Below are positions 17,420 to 26,364 of a DNA stretch of 64,000 nt, one piece after another; within the stretch, counting starts at the first letter, position 1, and the number at the start of each line of letters is the position of its first letter. A program made the translations under genes and the position numbers. The notes under the pieces were generated by a model. The model worked only from the letters and a program-made list of their open reading frames with translations. It was not told the DNA's origin and searched no databases. The stretch comes from Streptosporangium subroseum (lineage in GTDB: Bacteria > Actinomycetota > Actinomycetes > Streptosporangiales > Streptosporangiaceae). The stretch is from contig NZ_FZOD01000016.1 in assembly GCF_900188345.1 (NCBI RefSeq), positions 111,621 to 175,620 on the forward strand, written 5' to 3'.

Positions 17420-19999
17420 TCAGCGCAGGGTGCCGTTGGTCATTCCCGCCGGCTCCTCGGGCACCGCGATCAGACCGAGCTCGGAGGCGGACGCCACCAG
17501 AGGATGGTTGGGGACGACCCGGACGGTGTAGCCGAAGGACCCGGTGCGATCCAGGGGGACGACCCCGCTGAAGACCGCCCTGCCGTCGTCACCGTCCGCC
17601 TCCACGGCCAGGTCCGAGTAGGTCGGAGTGACCAGGTCGTCGTGGAGCCCGACCCTGCCGTAGGCGGCCTGGACGCGGACGTCACCGGGCTCCAGCTCGC
17701 CGAGGGCGATGGTGGCCTTCAGCTCCAGGGACGCCCCCAGCTCGGGGGTGTCTCCCAGGCCCGAGGCCTCCACGTGCTCGACCCGGACCCCCGGCCACGC
17801 CCGGCCGACCCTGAGCTTCCACGAGGCGAAGCTCTTGGCCTGCTCGTATGTGTCACTCGACAGGACACGCGCCGACCTGGCGGCCGGGGCGTAGAGGTCG
17901 ACCACGTAGTCGCGGAGCATCCGCCCGGCGAGCACCTTGGGGCCGAGCGTGGTCAGGGTGTGCCGGACCATCTCCAGCCAGCGCCTGGGCAGGCCGTCGG
18001 TGCGGTCGTAGAACCGGTCGGCCACCTCGTGCTCGATCAGGTCGTAGAGCGCGGTGGCCTCCAGCTCGTCGCGGCGGTCGGGGTCGGTGACGCCGTCGGC
18101 GGTCGGGATGGACCAGCCGTTGGTGCCGTCGTACCACTCGTCCCACCAGCCGTCGCGGATCGACAGGTTGAGCCCGCCGTTGAGCGCGGCCTTCATGCCG
18201 GACGTGCCGCACGCCTCCAGGGGGCGGAGGGGGTTGTTCAGCCACACGTCGCAGCCCTGGACGAGCAGCTGGCCGAGGGCCATGTCGTAGTCGGGCAGGA
18301 AGATGATGCGGTGCCGTACGTCCTCGGAGTCGGCGAACTTCACGATCTGCTGGATGAGCTTCTTGCCGCCCTCGTCGGCCGGGTGGGCCTTACCCGCGAT
18401 CACGATCTGGATCGGCTTGTCGGGGTCGAGCAACAGCGAGCGGAGCCTGTCGGCGTCGGCCAGCATCAGGGTGAGCCTCTTGTAGGAGGGCACCCGGCGG
18501 GCGAATCCGATGGTCAGCACATCCGGGTCGAGCGCGTCGTCGATCCAGTTGAGCTCGGGCGGCGAGGCTCCCCTGTTGATCCAGGACTGCCGGAGCCGCA
18601 GGCGGGCCGCCTCGACCAGCCTCTTGCGCAGCCGTCCTCGGATGCTCCAGACGTCGGCGTCGGAGATCTTGTTGACGCTCTCCCAGCCCTGTGCCCGCTC
18701 GACCAGCGTGGGCAGCTCCCTGCCGGCCAGCTCCATGATCTCGCGGCCGACCCAGGTGGGCGCGTGCACGCCGTTGGTGATGGACCCGATCGGGATCTCG
18801 TCGATGTCGAATCCCGGCCACAGACCCTGGAACATCTCCCGGCTCACCGCACCGTGGAGCTCGGAGACCCCGTTGACCCGCTGGGCCAGCCGCATGCCCA
18901 TCGCGGCCATGTTGAACTTGCCCGGCTCGTCCTCGGCGCCGAGCGCCAGGATGCGGTCCACGGGGACCGTGGGCCACGCGTTGTCGCCGCCGAACTGGCG
19001 GCCGATCATCTCGGCGGGGAAGCGGTCGATCCCGGCGGGAACGGGGGTGTGGGTGGTGAAGACGGTCCCGGCGCGGACCGCCTCCAGGGCCTCGTCGAAG
19101 GAGAGTCTGGCCTCGGTGAGCTCGCGGATGCGCTCCAGGCCGAGGAAGCCCGCGTGACCCTCGTTGGTGTGGAACACCTCGGGGGCCGCGTGGCCGCTGA
19201 CCTCGCAGTAGGCCCGGATGGCTCGGACGCCGCCGACGCCGAGCAGCAGCTCCTGCATCAGGCGGTGATCGGTGCCTCCGCCGTACAGGCGGTCGGTGAC
19301 GTCGCGGGCCGCGACGTCGTTCTCGGAGACGTCGGAGTCGAGCAGCAGCAGCGGGACCCGGCCGACCTGGGCCACCCAGACCTGGGCGTGCAGCGCGCGC
19401 TGCTCGGGCAGGCCGATCGTGACCCGTACCGGCTCGCCGTCCTCCCCCTTCAGGAGGGACAGCGGCAGGCCACCGGGGTCGAGGGAGGGATAGTGCTCCA
19501 GCTGCCAGCCCTCGGGCGAGAGGGACTGGGTGAAGTAGCCGTGCCTGTACAGCAGGCCGACCGCCAGGATCGGCACGCCGAGGTCGCTGGCCGCCTTCAG
19601 GTGGTCACCGGCCAGGATGCCCAGGCCGCCCGAGTACTGTGGAAGGGCGGAGGCGATGCCGTACTCGGGTGAGAAGTAGGCGATGCCCTTGGGCGCGTCG
19701 GAGATGGTCTGGTACCACCTGGGCGCGGTCATGTATTCGCGAAGATCGTCGGCCGCGTCGGCGAGCCGTCGGAGGAAACGTCGATCGGCGGCCAGTTCGC
19801 GCAGCCGACCGGCCTCGACGGCGCCGAGCATGGCGACCGGATCCTGGCCGACCCTCTCCCAGGTGGCCGGGTCCACCTCGGCGAAAAGATCCAATGTCTC
19901 GGGGTGCCATGACCAGCGCAGATTGAGCACAAGTTCGCTGAGGGAGGCCAGCTCAGGAGGCAGGACAGTGCGGACGGTGAACCTACGAATTGCTCTCAC
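17420..19999 (-). CDS. glgP: Alpha-glucan (glycogen/maltodextrin) phosphorylase
   Basis: An 859-residue GT35 phosphorylase of the short bacterial type, which releases glucose-1-phosphate from alpha-1,4-glucan ends. The PLP-binding region is LEACGTSGMKAALNGGLNL (about residue 600), with the Schiff-base Lys in GMKA. HTNEGHAGFLGLERI and YFSPEYGIASALPQYSGGLG are other family signatures. Start GTG 19999. It diverges from glgE across 348 bases, so breakdown (GlgP) and synthesis (GlgE) of alpha-glucan may be controlled from one intergenic region. It is cytosolic. Confidence 0.95.
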   Translation of the reverse strand: MRAIRRFTVRTVLPPELASLSELVLNLRWSWHPETLDLFAEVDPATWERVGQDPVAMLGAVEAGRLRELAADRRFLRRLADAADDLREYMTAPRWYQTISDAPKGIAYFSPEYGIASALPQYSGGLGILAGDHLKAASDLGVPILAVGLLYRHGYFTQSLSPEGWQLEHYPSLDPGGLPLSLLKGEDGEPVRVTIGLPEQRALHAQVWVAQVGRVPLLLLDSDVSENDVAARDVTDRLYGGGTDHRLMQELLLGVGGVRAIRAYCEVSGHAAPEVFHTNEGHAGFLGLERIRELTEARLSFDEALEAVRAGTVFTTHTPVPAGIDRFPAEMIGRQFGGDNAWPTVPVDRILALGAEDEPGKFNMAAMGMRLAQRVNGVSELHGAVSREMFQGLWPGFDIDEIPIGSITNGVHAPTWVGREIMELAGRELPTLVERAQGWESVNKISDADVWSIRGRLRKRLVEAARLRLRQSWINRGASPPELNWIDDALDPDVLTIGFARRVPSYKRLTLMLADADRLRSLLLDPDKPIQIVIAGKAHPADEGGKKLIQQIVKFADSEDVRHRIIFLPDYDMALGQLLVQGCDVWLNNPLRPLEACGTSGMKAALNGGLNLSIRDGWWDEWYDGTNGWSIPTADGVTDPDRRDELEATALYDLIEHEVADRFYDRTDGLPRRWLEMVRHTLTTLGPKVLAGRMLRDYVVDLYAPAARSARVLSSDTYEQAKSFASWKLRVGRAWPGVRVEHVEASGLGDTPELGASLELKATIALGELEPGDVRVQAAYGRVGLHDDLVTPTYSDLAVEADGDDGRAVFSGVVPLDRTGSFGYTVRVVPNHPLVASASELGLIAVPEEPAGMTNGTLR

Positions 20000-20347
20000 G
20001 GTGCCAGACCCTAGTTACTCAGCGCCACGAGGGCGACCAAAACACTCACGCGTCTCCCTCTCACCACTATCAATACGCCCCAAACACAACAAAGGCGGGT
20101 TGATGGGTGTTAGCTCAACTCGCCGGAGAGTAAGAGATCCCGCACTCTTCCACCGGCACGCATGAAGATGGACTATTGGGGCAACGACCTATGAGTCATA
20201 AGCCTCCACCCCGGGAGTGGTCATCCAGGTGAAGGCAGGGTTACACCTTGCCCCAAGCCCGGTCACCGGAATGTTTGAAAAACGAAGATCTTTCTTTGCC
20301 GGCTTCTTCCGGCGGTACCGGGCGTGCCGCCGCTACCTTGAGACGCG
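20000..20347. promoter_or_regulatory. Divergent regulatory region, glgP / glgE
   Basis: 348 bases without a conserved gene. A hairpin GCCGG-CTTCTT-CCGGC (20298-20313) lies 35 bases before glgE and follows an AT-rich stretch at 20275-20297. A ten-codon ATG frame at 20162-20194 has no ribosome site. I cannot place -35/-10 boxes with confidence, but promoters for both genes must lie here. Confidence 0.5.
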
Positions 20348-22492
20348 ATGATCGGACGAATCCCAATCCAAGACATTCACCCCACGGTCGACAGCGGGCG
20401 CCGCCCCGCCAAGGCCGCAGCGGGTGAGACCTTCGAGATCTCCGCGACCGTGTTCCGGGAGGGACACGACGCCGTCGCCGCCGGAGCCGCACTCACCGGC
20501 CCCGACGGCGTACGCGGACCCCTGCTGCCCATGAGGGAACTGGCACCGGGTACGGACCGCTGGGGCGTCGAGGTGACGCTGCCCACCGAGGGCGAGTGGC
20601 ACTTCCGCGTGGAGGCGTGGGGCGACCCCATGGCCACCTGGCTGCACGACGCGGGTATCAAGATCCCGCGCGGCATGGACGCCGACCTGATGTGCGAGGA
20701 GGGCGCCCGGCTCTTCGAACGCGCGGCGCGGGCCGTACGGCCCGCGGACTGCAAACCCGTCGACAGCAGGACCGTGAGCGGCAAGACCGTGAGCGGCGGT
20801 ACGGCCACCGGCAAAGCAGCCGCCCAGGCCGGCAGGCGGCAGAAGACCGCCTTGAAGGTCACGCAGGAGCATGTGTGCGGACACCGGGCCGCGCTGCAGG
20901 CGGTGGCGGCCAGGCTGCGCGACACGAGCATCGACCCGCGCGCCCGCTTCGCGATGGCCCAGCTCCCCGAGACGCTGGGCCTGCTCCGCACCCACCCGCT
21001 CAGGGAGCTGGTGACCAAGTCGGCCAGGCGCACGATCAGGGTGGACCGGCGCAGGGCGCTGTTCGGGTCCTGGTACGAGTTCTTCCCGCGCTCCGAGGGC
21101 GCGATCGTCGAGCGGGACACCGCCCCCAAGTCCGGAAATTTCGCGACTGCTGCGAAGCGGCTGCCCGCCGTCGCGAAGATGGGCTTCGACGTCGTCTACC
21201 TGCCGCCGATCCACCCCATCGGGCACAGTTTCCGCAAGGGCCGTAACAACACCCTGACGCCCGAGCCGTACGACCCGGGCTCGCCCTGGGCGATCGGCTC
21301 CGAGGACGGCGGGCACGACGCCATCCACCCCGACCTCGGCACCTTCGACGACTTCGACGCCTTCGTGGCCAAGACGCGCGAGCTGGGCATGGAGGTCGCC
21401 ATCGACTTCGCCCTGCAGTGCGCGCCCGACCACCCGTGGGTCAAGGAGCACCCGGAGTGGTTCAACATCCGCGCCGACGGCTCGATCGCCTACGCGGAGA
21501 ACCCGCCGAAGAAGTATCAGGACATCTATCCCCTGAACTTCGACAAGGACCCGAAGGGCATCTACGACGAGATCAAGCGCGTGGTGCGGCTCTGGATGGA
21601 CCACGGCGTACGGATCTTCCGGGTGGACAACCCGCACACCAAGCCGGTGGCGTTCTGGGAGCGGCTGCTGGCCGACATCCACTCCACCGACCCGGACGTA
21701 CTGTTCCTGGCGGAGGCGTTCACCCGGCCGGCGATGATGCGGGCGCTGGCCAAGGTCGGCTTCCACCAGTCCTACACCTACTTCACGTGGAAGAACTCCC
21801 GCAGCGACGTCGAGGACTACCTGAACGAGCTCTCCCACGTGACGTCGCACTTCCTGCGACCGAACGTGTTCGTCAACACTCCGGACATTCTCCATGAATA
21901 TCTACAGCATGGTGGTGTCCCGGCATTTTATATCAGAGCGATTCTCGCAGCGCTGACAATGCCGACCTGGGGCGTCTACGCCGGATACGAACTCGCGGAG
22001 AATGTTCCGATTCGACCGGGTAGTGAAGAATACCTAGATAGCGAGAAATATCAGTACAAACCACGCGATTGGGTAGGGGCAGAGCGGGAAGGCCGTAGCC
22101 TTGCCCCATTCATCACCCAACTCAATTTGTTTCGAAGAGCGCACCCGGCGCTCCAAGAATTGCGTAACCTACGTTTTCACAGCGTCGACCATCCGGATGT
22201 GGTCTGCTTTTCCAAGCGACTGCCCGGCGCCTACGACACGGCCACACGACGGCACGGCCTGGGCGACGTGGTCCTCGCGGTTGTGAATCTTGACCCACAC
22301 AACACCCATGAGGCGACGGTGTCGCTGGACATGCCCACCCTCGGTCTCGACTGGCACGCCGAGTTCGTCGTGGACGACGAACTTTCGGGCGAGTCGTATC
22401 GCTGGCGGGAGACCAACTACGTGCGCCTCGATCCCCACATCCACCCAGCGCACGTCTTCACTTTGCGTTCCGCGGCGGCGAACCAGCGGTGA
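20348..22492 (+). CDS. glgE: Alpha-1,4-glucan:maltose-1-phosphate maltosyltransferase
   Basis: A 714-residue GH13_3 enzyme that transfers maltose from maltose-1-phosphate onto alpha-glucan, the key step of the GlgE pathway. It begins MIGRIPIQDIHP like other GlgE proteins. The nucleophile is Asp427 (FRVDNPHTKP) and the acid/base is Glu456 (LFLAEAF); the 29-residue spacing equals that reported for Streptomyces GlgE. A low-complexity insertion near residues 137-155 has two TVSG units. Codon use changes from about 21,890: TAT, CTA, TTT, AGA and GAA become frequent although the protein stays conserved. treS follows after 46 bases. Confidence 0.96.
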   Translation: MIGRIPIQDIHPTVDSGRRPAKAAAGETFEISATVFREGHDAVAAGAALTGPDGVRGPLLPMRELAPGTDRWGVEVTLPTEGEWHFRVEAWGDPMATWLHDAGIKIPRGMDADLMCEEGARLFERAARAVRPADCKPVDSRTVSGKTVSGGTATGKAAAQAGRRQKTALKVTQEHVCGHRAALQAVAARLRDTSIDPRARFAMAQLPETLGLLRTHPLRELVTKSARRTIRVDRRRALFGSWYEFFPRSEGAIVERDTAPKSGNFATAAKRLPAVAKMGFDVVYLPPIHPIGHSFRKGRNNTLTPEPYDPGSPWAIGSEDGGHDAIHPDLGTFDDFDAFVAKTRELGMEVAIDFALQCAPDHPWVKEHPEWFNIRADGSIAYAENPPKKYQDIYPLNFDKDPKGIYDEIKRVVRLWMDHGVRIFRVDNPHTKPVAFWERLLADIHSTDPDVLFLAEAFTRPAMMRALAKVGFHQSYTYFTWKNSRSDVEDYLNELSHVTSHFLRPNVFVNTPDILHEYLQHGGVPAFYIRAILAALTMPTWGVYAGYELAENVPIRPGSEEYLDSEKYQYKPRDWVGAEREGRSLAPFITQLNLFRRAHPALQELRNLRFHSVDHPDVVCFSKRLPGAYDTATRRHGLGDVVLAVVNLDPHNTHEATVSLDMPTLGLDWHAEFVVDDELSGESYRWRETNYVRLDPHIHPAHVFTLRSAAANQR

Positions 22493-22538
22493 GCCGGCCG
22501 GGTACGCCTATACCGGCAGAACAGCGGGGAGTCCACTG

Positions 22539-24242
22539 GTGAGTCAGCTACCTGAGCCAATCCCGAACACCTTCGACGAGGAAAAACCGCGCGATCCCTA
22601 CTGGTTCAAGCGTGCCGTCTTCTACGAGGTGCTCATTCGGGGGTTCTCCGATTCCAACGGGGACGGTACCGGAGACATTCGCGGTCTCATCCAGAAACTG
22701 GACTATCTCCAGTGGCTCGGTGTGGACTGTCTCTGGCTGCTGCCCCTTTACGAGTCACCGCTCCGCGACGGCGGGTACGACATCGCGGATTTCATGAAAA
22801 TCCTTCCGGATTTCGGTGATCTCGGAGACTTCGTCAAATTGGTGGACGAGGCCCACAAGCGAGGTATGCGGGTCATCGCCGACCTGGTGATGAACCACAC
22901 CAGCGACCAGCACCCCTGGTTCCAGGCCTCCCGCCATGACCCGGAGGGTCCGTTCGGCGACTTCTACGTCTGGAACGACAACGACGAGCTCTACAAGGAC
23001 GCCCGGATCATCTTCGTCGACACCGAGACGTCCAACTGGTCCCACGACCCGGTCCGGGGCCAGTACTACTGGCACCGGTTCTTCTCCCACCAGCCGGACC
23101 TCAACTACGAGAACCCGGACGTGCAGGACGCGATGCTGGAGGTGCTGCGGTTCTGGCTGGACCTCGGCATCGACGGGTTCCGGATGGACGCCATCCCCTA
23201 CCTGTTCGAGCAGGACGGCACGAACTGCGAGAACCTGCCCCTGACCCACCAGTATCTGAAGCGGGTCAGGTCGGAGATCGACCGGCTGTATCCCGACCGG
23301 GTGCTGCTGGCCGAGGCCAACCAGTGGCCGGCGGACGTGGTCGAATACTTCGGCGACCCGGCGACCGGCGGCGACGAGTGCCACATGGCGTTCCACTTCC
23401 CGCTGATGCCGCGCATCTTCATGGCGGTCAGGCGGGAGTCCCGGTATCCGATCTCGGAGATCATGGCCCAGACGCCGAAGATCCCCGAGCACTGCCAGTG
23501 GGGCATCTTCCTGCGCAACCACGACGAGCTCACGCTCGAGATGGTGACCGACGACGAGCGCGACTACATGTACTCGGAGTACGCGAAGGACCCCCGGATG
23601 CGCGCCAACGTCGGTATCCGGCGGCGGCTGGCCCCGCTGCTGGAGAACGACCGCAACCAGATCGAGCTGTTCACCGCGCTGCTGCTCTCACTGCCCGGCT
23701 CTCCCGTGCTCTACTACGGCGACGAGATCGGGATGGGCGACAACATCTGGCTGGGCGACCGTGACGGTGTCAGGACCCCGATGCAGTGGAGCCCCGACCG
23801 CAACGCCGGGTTCTCCGACTGCGACCCCGGGCGCCTCTATCTCCCGGTCATCATGGACCCGATCTACGGGTACCAGGCGATCAACGTCGAGGCGCAGCAG
23901 AAGAGCTCGGGCTCCCTGCTGCACTGGACCAAGCGCATGATCGACATCCGGAAGCGTCACCCGGTCTTCGGTCTCGGCGCCTACACCGAGCTGAACTCCT
24001 CCAACCCGAGCGTTCTCGCCTACGTTCGGGAGTACGGCGACGACCGGGTCCTCTGCGTCAACAACCTCTCCCGGTTCCCGCAACCGGTGGAGCTCGACCT
24101 CCGCCGGTTCGAGGGATCGATTCCCGTCGAGACCATGGGCGGAGTTCCTTTTCCAGCGATTGGCGAACTTCCGTATCTTTTGACTCTCCCTGGGCATGGG
24201 TTCTATTGGTTCACCCTGCCACCCGTATCCCAGGAGGCGTAA
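22539..24242 (+). CDS. treS: Trehalose synthase (maltose alpha-D-glucosyltransferase)
   Basis: A 567-residue GH13 enzyme that interconverts trehalose and maltose. Motifs in order: DLVMNHTSDQHPWFQ, GFRMDAIPYLFE (nucleophile Asp), LLAEANQWP (acid/base Glu), FLRNHDELTLEM (transition-state Asp). Start GTG 22539 has GGGGAG 8 nt upstream; the longer frame to 22290 overlaps glgE and is rejected. It is the second gene of glgE-treS-maltokinase. The maltokinase ribosome site lies inside its last codons. It supplies maltose for phosphorylation by the next gene product. Confidence 0.96.
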   Translation: MSQLPEPIPNTFDEEKPRDPYWFKRAVFYEVLIRGFSDSNGDGTGDIRGLIQKLDYLQWLGVDCLWLLPLYESPLRDGGYDIADFMKILPDFGDLGDFVKLVDEAHKRGMRVIADLVMNHTSDQHPWFQASRHDPEGPFGDFYVWNDNDELYKDARIIFVDTETSNWSHDPVRGQYYWHRFFSHQPDLNYENPDVQDAMLEVLRFWLDLGIDGFRMDAIPYLFEQDGTNCENLPLTHQYLKRVRSEIDRLYPDRVLLAEANQWPADVVEYFGDPATGGDECHMAFHFPLMPRIFMAVRRESRYPISEIMAQTPKIPEHCQWGIFLRNHDELTLEMVTDDERDYMYSEYAKDPRMRANVGIRRRLAPLLENDRNQIELFTALLLSLPGSPVLYYGDEIGMGDNIWLGDRDGVRTPMQWSPDRNAGFSDCDPGRLYLPVIMDPIYGYQAINVEAQQKSSGSLLHWTKRMIDIRKRHPVFGLGAYTELNSSNPSVLAYVREYGDDRVLCVNNLSRFPQPVELDLRRFEGSIPVETMGGVPFPAIGELPYLLTLPGHGFYWFTLPPVSQEA

Positions 24243-24246
24243 AGCC

Positions 24247-25560
24247 GTGTTGACGGAGCTCCTTACCGGCTGGATCACCCATCAACGATGGTTCGCCGGT
24301 AAGGGGCGGCCGATCGACGATCTCACCGTCGAATCAGACGTGGAGCTCGCCCACGGCCTGCGTCATCTGATCATCTCTGTGTGTCAGGGCGGGGCACGCG
24401 ACCGCTACCAGCTCCTGCTCGGCAGCGGAGCGGAGGAGTCCGCCCGTTTCAAGCCCGCCCACATCGGCGACGGATACTACGACGCCGCCTACGACGCGGA
24501 TCTCACCGGCGTCCTGCTCCAGGCGATGGCCGCGGGCCGCGACCTCGGGCCGCTCCGCTTCCGCCACATGGAGGGGACGGAGATCGACACCTCGCTCCGC
24601 AGCCTGGTGCTGGGCGCCGAGCAGTCCAACACCTCCCTGGTGTACGGCGACACCTACATCTGCAAGCTGTTCCGCCGCCTGATCGCCGGCGTCAACCCCG
24701 AGCTGGAGATCGTCACCGCCCTGGCCCTCCGCAGCGACTCGCACGTCGCGCAGCCGTACGGCTGGATCGAGACCGACCTCGACGGAGAGCCCACCACGCT
24801 GGCGATGACCCAGGAGTTCCTGTCCAACGCCAACGACGGCTGGGCGCTGGCCCTGGCCAGCGTCCGTGACCTCTACGCCTCGCTCAACCCCTCGGCCGCC
24901 GAGGCGGGCGGCGACTTCAGCGCCGAGGCCTGCCGCCTCGGCATGGCCACCGCCCAGGTCCACCACGAGCTGGCCGCCGCGTTCCCCACCGAGGTGATCG
25001 AGGCGCAGGAGGTCAAGCGGATGATCGAGGATCACCGCCGCCGCCTGGACCTCGCGATCGCCGAGGTCCCCGAGCTCGGCGAATACGCCCATGTCGCCGA
25101 GGAGGCCTACCAGCGGGTCACCGACGCGGCCCGGGAGATGCCCGTCCAGCGCGTCCACGGCGACTACCACCTCGGCCAGGTGATGCGCACCACCGGCGAC
25201 TGGGTCATCCTCGACTTCGAGGGCGAGCCCGGACAGCCCATCGCCGAGCGCCGGGCCCTCTCCTCCCCGCTGAGGGACGTGGCCGGCATGCTCCGCTCGT
25301 TCGACTACGCCGCCCTCCACCTGCTGACCGACCACCCCGACGCCCGCAACCTGCGGCCTCGCGCCGTGGAGTGGGCCGAGCTCAACCGCTCGTCGTTCCT
25401 GGCCGGCTACTCCGCCGGAGGCGGGCACCTGCGCCCCGAGGACGCCGTACTGCTGCGCGCCCTGGAGCTCGCGAAGGCCGCCTACGAGGTCGTCTACGAG
25501 GCCCGCAACCGCCCGACCTGGCTCTCCATCCCCATGACCGCCTTCCAGACGGAGCGCTAG
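24247..25560 (+). CDS. mak: Maltokinase
   Basis: A 437-residue maltokinase (Pep2/Mak) that makes maltose-1-phosphate with ATP, feeding GlgE. It has an N-terminal cap domain (ITHQRWFAGKGRPIDD) and an aminoglycoside-phosphotransferase-like kinase core: catalytic loop VHGDYHLGQV (about residue 300) and metal-binding DFEGEP. Start GTG 24247 is set by a perfect AGGAGG at 24232-24237, nine bases upstream and overlapping the treS end; the gap between the genes is four bases. In most actinobacteria glgB follows directly; here it is about 17 kb further on. Confidence 0.95.
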   Translation: MLTELLTGWITHQRWFAGKGRPIDDLTVESDVELAHGLRHLIISVCQGGARDRYQLLLGSGAEESARFKPAHIGDGYYDAAYDADLTGVLLQAMAAGRDLGPLRFRHMEGTEIDTSLRSLVLGAEQSNTSLVYGDTYICKLFRRLIAGVNPELEIVTALALRSDSHVAQPYGWIETDLDGEPTTLAMTQEFLSNANDGWALALASVRDLYASLNPSAAEAGGDFSAEACRLGMATAQVHHELAAAFPTEVIEAQEVKRMIEDHRRRLDLAIAEVPELGEYAHVAEEAYQRVTDAAREMPVQRVHGDYHLGQVMRTTGDWVILDFEGEPGQPIAERRALSSPLRDVAGMLRSFDYAALHLLTDHPDARNLRPRAVEWAELNRSSFLAGYSAGGGHLRPEDAVLLRALELAKAAYEVVYEARNRPTWLSIPMTAFQTER

Positions 25561-25598
25561 ACCCCGTCGATCGGCGAGAACCCGTCCACGACTGCTGC

Positions 25599-25633
25599 AG
25601 ATTTCCGGTGTCTTTCAATATCATCGGAAATCT
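25599..25633 (+). promoter_or_regulatory. Inverted repeat upstream of the ThuA gene
   Basis: Perfect 9-bp arms AGATTTCCG (25599-25607) and CGGAAATCT (25625-25633) are separated by 17 AT-rich bases. It sits 36 bases before the ThuA start and 39 after the maltokinase stop. It may be an operator; the loop is long for a terminator. Confidence 0.5.
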
Positions 25634-25668
25634 ACCGAAGTCAGGGCAATTCACTGGGGCGGGGAGCT

Positions 25669-26364
25669 ATGACGTCAAAGAGGGCACTCATCGTGCGGGG
25701 CGGCTGGGAAGGTCACCAGCCCGTCGAGGCGACCGACCTGTTCATCCCGTTCCTTGAGAAGAACGACTACTCCGTCCGCGTCGAGGACTCGCCGCAGATC
25801 TACGCCGACGCCTCCGTCATGGGCGACCTCGATCTCATCGTGCAGTGCTTCACGATGGGTTCGATCGAGCAGGACGCGCTCCGGGGACTGCGGTCCGCCG
25901 TCGAGGCGGGCACGGGTTTCGCCGGCTGGCACGGGGGGATCGTCGACGCCTTCCGCGGCAGCTCCGACTACCTGCATCTGGTCGGCGGCCAGTTCGCCTG
26001 CCACCCGGGGATCCCCGAGGCCGAACAGACCGGTGAGCAGAGCGACAACTACGTGCCGTACCGGGTGAACATGCTGCCCGGCGCGGCCGATCACCCGATC
26101 ACCCGGGGCATCGAGGACTTCGACCTGGTCACCGAGCAGTACTGGGTGCTGGCCGACGACTACTGCGACGTGCTCGCCACCACCACACAGGCGGTCCGTG
26201 ACGGCGACCCGTGGCACCGGCCGGTCACGTCACCGGCGATCTGGACCCGGTCCTGGGGCGAGGGGAAGATCTTCGTGTGCACCCCCGGACACCGGGTGGA
26301 GGTCCTGGAGGATCCCAACGTCCGGACCATCGTCGAGCGCGGCCTGCTGTGGGCCGGCCGATGA
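25669..26364 (+). CDS. ThuA-like protein
   Basis: A 231-residue ThuA-family protein, a class I glutamine-amidotransferase-like fold named from trehalose utilisation in Rhizobium. It shows the N-terminal strand ALIVRGGWEGHQP and the GFAGWHGGIVDAFRG segment with the family His. Start ATG 25669 has GGGGAG 5-6 nt upstream. The stop overlaps the next gene's ATG by four bases (ATGA), so it is coupled to a Gfo/Idh/MocA oxidoreductase. That pairing is common in sugar catabolism loci and suggests oxidation of a disaccharide or derivative. The position after the trehalose/GlgE operon may be meaningful. Confidence 0.88.
   Translation: MTSKRALIVRGGWEGHQPVEATDLFIPFLEKNDYSVRVEDSPQIYADASVMGDLDLIVQCFTMGSIEQDALRGLRSAVEAGTGFAGWHGGIVDAFRGSSDYLHLVGGQFACHPGIPEAEQTGEQSDNYVPYRVNMLPGAADHPITRGIEDFDLVTEQYWVLADDYCDVLATTTQAVRDGDPWHRPVTSPAIWTRSWGEGKIFVCTPGHRVEVLEDPNVRTIVERGLLWAGR

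Noticed and set aside
20162..20194. Ten-codon leader ORF before glgE
   Set aside because: It has no ribosome site and ends about 150 bases before glgE, unlike the well-placed leader at 28933-28965.
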